Below the pieces are notes generated by a model, which saw nothing but the letters and a program-made list of their open reading frames with translations, was not told the DNA's origin and did no database searches. Shown piece by piece: positions 60,117 through 64,000 of a stretch of DNA of 64,000 nt. A program made the position numbers and the translations under genes. Source of the stretch: an uncultured Flavobacteriales bacterium (lineage in GTDB: Bacteria; Bacteroidota; Bacteroidia; Flavobacteriales_G; Salibacteraceae). Position 1 is the stretch's first letter. The number at the start of each line of letters is the position of its first letter. The DNA lies in assembly GCA_943788725.1 (NCBI GenBank), contig CALSRJ010000005.1, forward strand, positions 1-64,000, given 5' to 3'.

Positions 60117-61456
60117 CGGTTAAATGTGATTGCGGAGCCCTTGCGGGATTCATTGATGACGCCCCGATCAAAAACCAAGTGCCCACTGACAAAAGTTTTA
60201 ACGATGCTTGAAGAGAATTGATGTCCTTCGAATGGAGACCAGCCACATTTATAGAGGAGGGAATCCTTGGTAACAGTGGTTGGAGTATTCAGATCAACCA
60301 ATACTAAGTCTGCGAAGTATCCTTTTCGAATGAATCCGCGCTGTTCTATTTGGAAACATTCAGCTACCGCATGAGACATTTTCTCAGCTACGCGTTCGAT
60401 GGAAATGCGACCTTCCTTTACGAAGTCAAGCATGGCGACCAATGAATGCTGAATAAGCGGACCACCAGAGGGAGCGCTCCAATAGGGGTTCGACTTTTCC
60501 TCCGATGTGTGAGGAGCGTGGTCAGTGGCGATTACGTCGATTCGGTTATCTAGTAGGGCCTTCCATATGCCCTCTCGATCTTCTGCAGCTTTTACAGCTG
60601 GGTTCCACTTGATCAGCGTGCCTTTTTTGTCGTAGTCCGCATCCGTAAACCAGAGGTGATGAATACAAGCCTCTGCCGTAATGCGCTTCTCCTTTAATGG
60701 AATATCGTTTCTAAAAAGTTCTGTTTCACGCGCCGTAGAGATATGCAGGATATGGAGTCTGGTATCATGCTTCGCCGCCAATGATGCGGCCATGCTCGAG
60801 GAAAGATAGCATGCTTCGGCAGAGCGAATGATGGGGTGGGCACTCATCGGAACGCTGTCTCCGTAGCGCTCTTTGAAAGCAGTTGAATTCTTTCGGATCG
60901 TTGCCTCATCCTCACAATGGGTAGCGATGAGCATACGAGATTTGGAGAAGATGCCTTCCAGTGTGGCTTGTTGATCCACAAGCATGTCGCCGGTGGAAGA
61001 GCCCATGAATATTTTGATGCCACAAACATGTTTTGGGTCGGTGGCGAGAACCTCGTCTAAGTTGTGATTGGTCGCCCCAAAAAAGAAGGAGTGGTTGGCC
61101 ACGGATACTTCAGCCGCACGATCGAATTTTTTAATGAGTTCAGCCTGCGTCACCGTCTGCGGGTTGGTGTTGGGCATTTCCATAAAAGTGGTAGTACCTC
61201 CAGCCACAGCTGCCTTGGCTTCCGTATAGATTTCCGCTTTATGTGTCAAACCGGGCTCTCGGAAGTGGACTTGGTCATCGATCACTCCGGGAAGCAGGGT
61301 AAGGCCACTCGCATCGATTCGCGCAACGTTTTCTGAAAAAGAAGCGGGAACGGGGCCTTCAAAGACCTCTTCGATGAATTGGCCGTCGATCAGCACACTC
61401 CCTAAAAAGGACCTGCCTTCATTGACAATGGTTGCATTGTAAATAAGCTGCTTCAT
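60113..61456 (-). CDS. pyrC: Dihydroorotase (or dihydroorotase-like amidohydrolase)
   Basis: Cyclises carbamoyl-aspartate to dihydroorotate in pyrimidine synthesis. The 447-residue product has GVIDDQVHFREPGLTHKAE, where the usual first His of HxH is Gln (QVH), plus MEMPNTNPQT, HCEDEATI, LHILHISTARET and the metal Asp in VIATDHAPHTSEEKSNPYW, close to the usual active site. As far as I recall, this Q variant is the normal form in Bacteroidota. It overlaps the glycosyltransferase gene by 4 bp on one side and the DUF4296 gene by 4 bp on the other, so all three are coupled. Confidence 0.9.
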   Translation of the reverse strand: MKQLIYNATIVNEGRSFLGSVLIDGQFIEEVFEGPVPASFSENVARIDASGLTLLPGVIDDQVHFREPGLTHKAEIYTEAKAAVAGGTTTFMEMPNTNPQTVTQAELIKKFDRAAEVSVANHSFFFGATNHNLDEVLATDPKHVCGIKIFMGSSTGDMLVDQQATLEGIFSKSRMLIATHCEDEATIRKNSTAFKERYGDSVPMSAHPIIRSAEACYLSSSMAASLAAKHDTRLHILHISTARETELFRNDIPLKEKRITAEACIHHLWFTDADYDKKGTLIKWNPAVKAAEDREGIWKALLDNRIDVIATDHAPHTSEEKSNPYWSAPSGGPLIQHSLVAMLDFVKEGRISIERVAEKMSHAVAECFQIEQRGFIRKGYFADLVLVDLNTPTTVTKDSLLYKCGWSPFEGHQFSSSIVKTFVSGHLVFDRGVINESRKGSAITFNR

Positions 61457-62163
61457 AGCGTGAATCTCATTTGAAGCACTCCCCAGAACGCTTCTTTGAA
61501 GATGCCAGAACTCATCTTCGATGAGCCAGCAATGCGGTCCGTGAAGGTGATGGGAACTTCAACCAGCGAATACTTCTTTCGCCAGGCGCGGTATTTCATT
61601 TCAATTTGGAATGCATACCCGATGAAGCGCACTTCGTCGAGCGCAATGTTTTCTAGGACAACCCTTCTGTAGCATTTGAATCCTGCGGTGGTGTCTTTGA
61701 TGTTCATCCAGAGTACCAACCGCACATATACAGAAGCGAAATAGGACATCAGGATACGACCGACGGGCCAGTTGTCTACTTTTCCGCCCTTCACATACCG
61801 TGAGCCAATAGCCACATCAGCACCGCCCTCTTTTGACGCAATGTACAAGCGAACTAGGTCATCCGGATTATGGGAAAAGTCGCAATCCATCTCGAAGAAG
61901 AATTCGTAGCTGCGTTGCAGACCCCAATTAAAACCGTGGATGTAGGCGGTTCCCAGTCCAAGTTTTCCACTTCGTTCTTCGATGTGCAGGCGGTTCGGAA
62001 ACTCAGCCTTGAGAGACTTAACAATGTCGGCAGTACCATCAGGGGATCCGTCATCAACGATGAGCAAATCAAATGCGACCGGAAGGGAGAAAACCTTGCG
62101 CACCATTCGCTCGACGTTCTCCTTTTCGTTGTATGTGGGTATGATGACTAGGGCTTCTGACAC
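61453..62163 (-). CDS. Polyprenol-monophosphomannose/glucose synthase-type glycosyltransferase (GT2)
   Basis: A family 2 glycosyltransferase, 236 residues, similar to dolichol-phosphate mannosyltransferase without membrane anchors. It has IIPTYNEKENVERMVRKVFS at the N-terminus, LLIVDDGSPDGTADIV, the metal-binding FEMDCDFSHNPDDLVRLY, then VAIGSRYVKGGKVDNWP and GFKCYRRVVLENIALDEV. It transfers a sugar from a nucleotide donor to a polyprenyl phosphate at the membrane. It is the first gene of the glycosyltransferase-dihydroorotase-DUF4296 unit, linked by a 4-bp overlap. Confidence 0.92.
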   Translation of the reverse strand: MSEALVIIPTYNEKENVERMVRKVFSLPVAFDLLIVDDGSPDGTADIVKSLKAEFPNRLHIEERSGKLGLGTAYIHGFNWGLQRSYEFFFEMDCDFSHNPDDLVRLYIASKEGGADVAIGSRYVKGGKVDNWPVGRILMSYFASVYVRLVLWMNIKDTTAGFKCYRRVVLENIALDEVRFIGYAFQIEMKYRAWRKKYSLVEVPITFTDRIAGSSKMSSGIFKEAFWGVLQMRFTL

Positions 62164-62372
62164 GGCTATTCTTGAAGAAGAGCGAATATACTTTGAAAAT
62201 CAACAATTCACTTGTGTCGCCGTCTAGATTGCCCTAGCATTCACATTATTTAATGCAAATGAAGAGAATTGGGTTTCCAAGAGTGGATGAAAGCGGTGGT
62301 ACAAATAGAAGCATTCCATATAATGTTTCGATAAAAGTGATATATTCATCCTCGAATAAAACAAAAACACCT

Positions 62373-64000
62373 ATGAAACATCTTTTACTGCTTATCTTTT
62401 CAGTATTCGCGACCAGCCTGTTTGCACAGGTGGAACTCTACGCTCCGGTGAATCCCTCATCGGGCGCATCTACTGCGCAGGACTTTGAAGCTGCTTACGA
62501 CATCTATGACTCGCAAGGGGCAGAGGATTTTATCGTTCCTTCTGGCGTAACGTGGTATTTGGATTCAATCGTGATACCGGGAACTTATTCTGCTACAGCG
62601 ACTACAACCTGTGGCATTCAATTCAGTATTCACAATGATAATAGCGGAGAGCCTGGCTCGACCGTCCTTTTTGGCGACACTGTCAATAGTGATTTGGACG
62701 GCAATGGCGACGGTGATATTACGTATGTGTTCAGTACACCACTCGCAATCTCTTCAGGACATTACTGGATTGTGGCGAATGGAAGAAAGAATTTCGCAAG
62801 CGGCGGCGGCCAATGGTATTGGGTGCGTGACGTGAACTCAACGGGGTATCCAGCCCTGTGGAAAAACCCAGGAAATGGTTTTGGATCTGGTTGCACATCA
62901 TGGGTTCCTATGTATAGCTGCACGGCGCTCGGAATTGCCGATTCTGGCTGGGCGATTTCAATGTATGGGTGCTACGGTCCCAACAAGCCGATTGGAACCG
63001 GATTTGACACACTACTCTGTGCGGGTGCATTCAACAGTGTTACGCTTACAGGAGACACCATTGGCTCTCAATCAAGCGTTTCCTATTTGTGGAGCACAGG
63101 CGCTACCACTCAAAGCATCACAGTTACGGGTTCTGGAACCTACACTTTGTTTGCTGTAGATAGTATCACACAGTGTGGTCGTGTGGCTAGCTATGATGTG
63201 GGTATCGGTTCGGTGCCAGAGCCACAGATTGATGATGACACCCTATGCGGCTCGTCAACCATTCCCGCTACATGGGGTCCTATTGGTGGATGCCAAGACT
63301 GTCAAACATCTTGGAGTGACGGTTCCGTAGGATCATTTTTCTCAAGCTTCACAGATGGATGGGTAGTGGTAACCGTAACGGATACTGTCAGCGGCTGCTT
63401 CAGCGTCGATAGCGCATACCTAACCGTGCTCCCAGCTTCTGCGACCATTGAGCCAGGTTCCGTCATCGACCTCTGCTCAGGATCAACCACCACCGTATCT
63501 GTGCAAGAAACCTTAGGAAACTACGTATGGGCCTTTACATCAGATGGAACCAACTGGTCTTCCTTGGGCACAAATGCAACGGCTGAGGTAGTGGACGGAG
63601 GATTTGTTGCGGTTTCAGGTGTAGATCAAAATGGATGTAACGTAACAGATACAGCTCAGGTAATAGAGCATCCCTCACCTACACCAACCATAACAGCGAC
63701 TTCCCTTGCTAACGGAAATGTGAAGTTGAAAGTGAATTCAGGGTATGCATCCTACCTATGGGATGATGGAAGCGTGGGAGACGTTCTCAACGTTTCTTCG
63801 AATGGGATCTACACCGTTACGGTTACAGATGAATTCGGATGTGAAGGAGTGACTTTCTTCAATGTATTCACGGTTGGAATTGAGGACGCGATTGCTGGTC
63901 AGCTGTCGATGTATCCAAACCCAGCGAACGATAGAATTACAATCGAATGGCCAGCTGAATGGGTAGGAACGTCTACCGCAACGGTGTACGACCTTCAAGG
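62373..64000 (+). CDS. T9SS-exported surface protein, truncated by window end
   Basis: An open frame from the ATG at 62373 to the window edge, at least 542 residues. It has a signal peptide (HLLLLIFSVFATSLFAQ). It then carries a choice-of-anchor/lectin-like region near residues 20-205 (YWIVANGRKNFASGGGQWYW) and repeated Ig-like modules with the SYLWSTGATTQSITVTGSGTY pattern, seen again as ASYLWDDGSVGDVLNVSSNG. The last visible part is the start of a T9SS sorting tail (QLSMYPNPANDRITIEWPAE). It is probably secreted and surface-attached. The stop lies outside the window. No function beyond adhesion-like is suggested. Confidence 0.85.
   Translation, partial: MKHLLLLIFSVFATSLFAQVELYAPVNPSSGASTAQDFEAAYDIYDSQGAEDFIVPSGVTWYLDSIVIPGTYSATATTTCGIQFSIHNDNSGEPGSTVLFGDTVNSDLDGNGDGDITYVFSTPLAISSGHYWIVANGRKNFASGGGQWYWVRDVNSTGYPALWKNPGNGFGSGCTSWVPMYSCTALGIADSGWAISMYGCYGPNKPIGTGFDTLLCAGAFNSVTLTGDTIGSQSSVSYLWSTGATTQSITVTGSGTYTLFAVDSITQCGRVASYDVGIGSVPEPQIDDDTLCGSSTIPATWGPIGGCQDCQTSWSDGSVGSFFSSFTDGWVVVTVTDTVSGCFSVDSAYLTVLPASATIEPGSVIDLCSGSTTTVSVQETLGNYVWAFTSDGTNWSSLGTNATAEVVDGGFVAVSGVDQNGCNVTDTAQVIEHPSPTPTITATSLANGNVKLKVNSGYASYLWDDGSVGDVLNVSSNGIYTVTVTDEFGCEGVTFFNVFTVGIEDAIAGQLSMYPNPANDRITIEWPAEWVGTSTATVYDLQ

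Noticed and set aside
1-64000. CRISPR arrays, rRNA operons, riboswitches or insertion sequences with terminal repeats
   Set aside because: No regularly spaced identical repeats, rRNA sequence, recognised aptamer or transposase gene was seen on reading both strands.

Overview
The window is a chromosomal segment of a Bacteroidota bacterium, most likely a marine member of the Flavobacteriales (Cryomorphaceae/Schleiferiaceae-like; the rank is inferred). The evidence is type IX secretion (T9SS) sorting tails, a PorZ-like protein, GldH, the families DUF4175, DUF4837, DUF4296 and DUF6089, Cys-rich RicT, and many TAnnTTTG promoter boxes of the Bacteroidota type. No rRNA genes or CRISPR arrays were seen.

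Layout. 1-2.7 kb is accessory. It holds a frameshifted tyrosine recombinase running off the left edge, a tRNA-Asn 3' fragment with terminator (probable attachment site), two small membrane-protein genes, a second degenerate tRNA-Asn 3' fragment, and a 5'-truncated gene. 2.8-12.9 kb is a minus-strand block: a secreted 17-residue-repeat protein, recO, porZ-like, mnmG, ybeY, an ATP-binding protein and a DUF4175 protein. Two parS-like ParB sites lie exactly at the two ends of mnmG. 13-17.5 kb (plus) has gltX, folB, tRNA-Cys, a metallophosphoesterase and a DUF6089/PorG-like protein. 17.5-24 kb (minus) has an ECF sigma factor with a frameshifted anti-sigma/beta-barrel partner, a secreted protein made of two copies of one domain, and a large subtilase with a T9SS tail. 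24-34.2 kb has a tail-specific protease, hflX, a small membrane protein, two amidohydrolase-like genes, trpS and plsC.

34.2-40.2 kb carries gatC-tatA-gatA, a LysM lytic transglycosylase, a DUF4837 lipoprotein, a PLP-dependent dehydratase and rpiB. After a 400-bp AT-rich gap come a MORN/YwqK repeat protein and an orphan LytTR response regulator (40.6-42.9 kb), then RNase R, ferritin, a TlpA-like lipoprotein, pheS, a cyclophilin, small proteins, cvpA and pgk. 52-59.7 kb is a plus-strand run: holB, ricT, gldH, PBP1A, the two CoA-transferase subunits and an epimerase. 59.7-62.2 kb (minus) has a DUF4296 lipoprotein, dihydroorotase and a GT2 glycosyltransferase. The window ends inside a T9SS-exported protein.

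How the genes fit together. Most of the window is housekeeping: translation (gltX, trpS, pheS, gatCA, tRNA-Cys, mnmG), RNA turnover (rnr, ybeY), replication and repair (holB, recO) and cell wall (PBP1A, lytic transglycosylase). Interleaved are envelope and T9SS/gliding parts (porZ-like, PorG-like, gldH) and two visible T9SS cargos. The least explained items are the 17-residue-repeat protein in the porZ-recO cluster, the duplicated-domain secreted protein, the amidohydrolase modules lacking the metal motif, a four-cysteine insert in PBP1A, and the layered tRNA-Asn attachment remnants.
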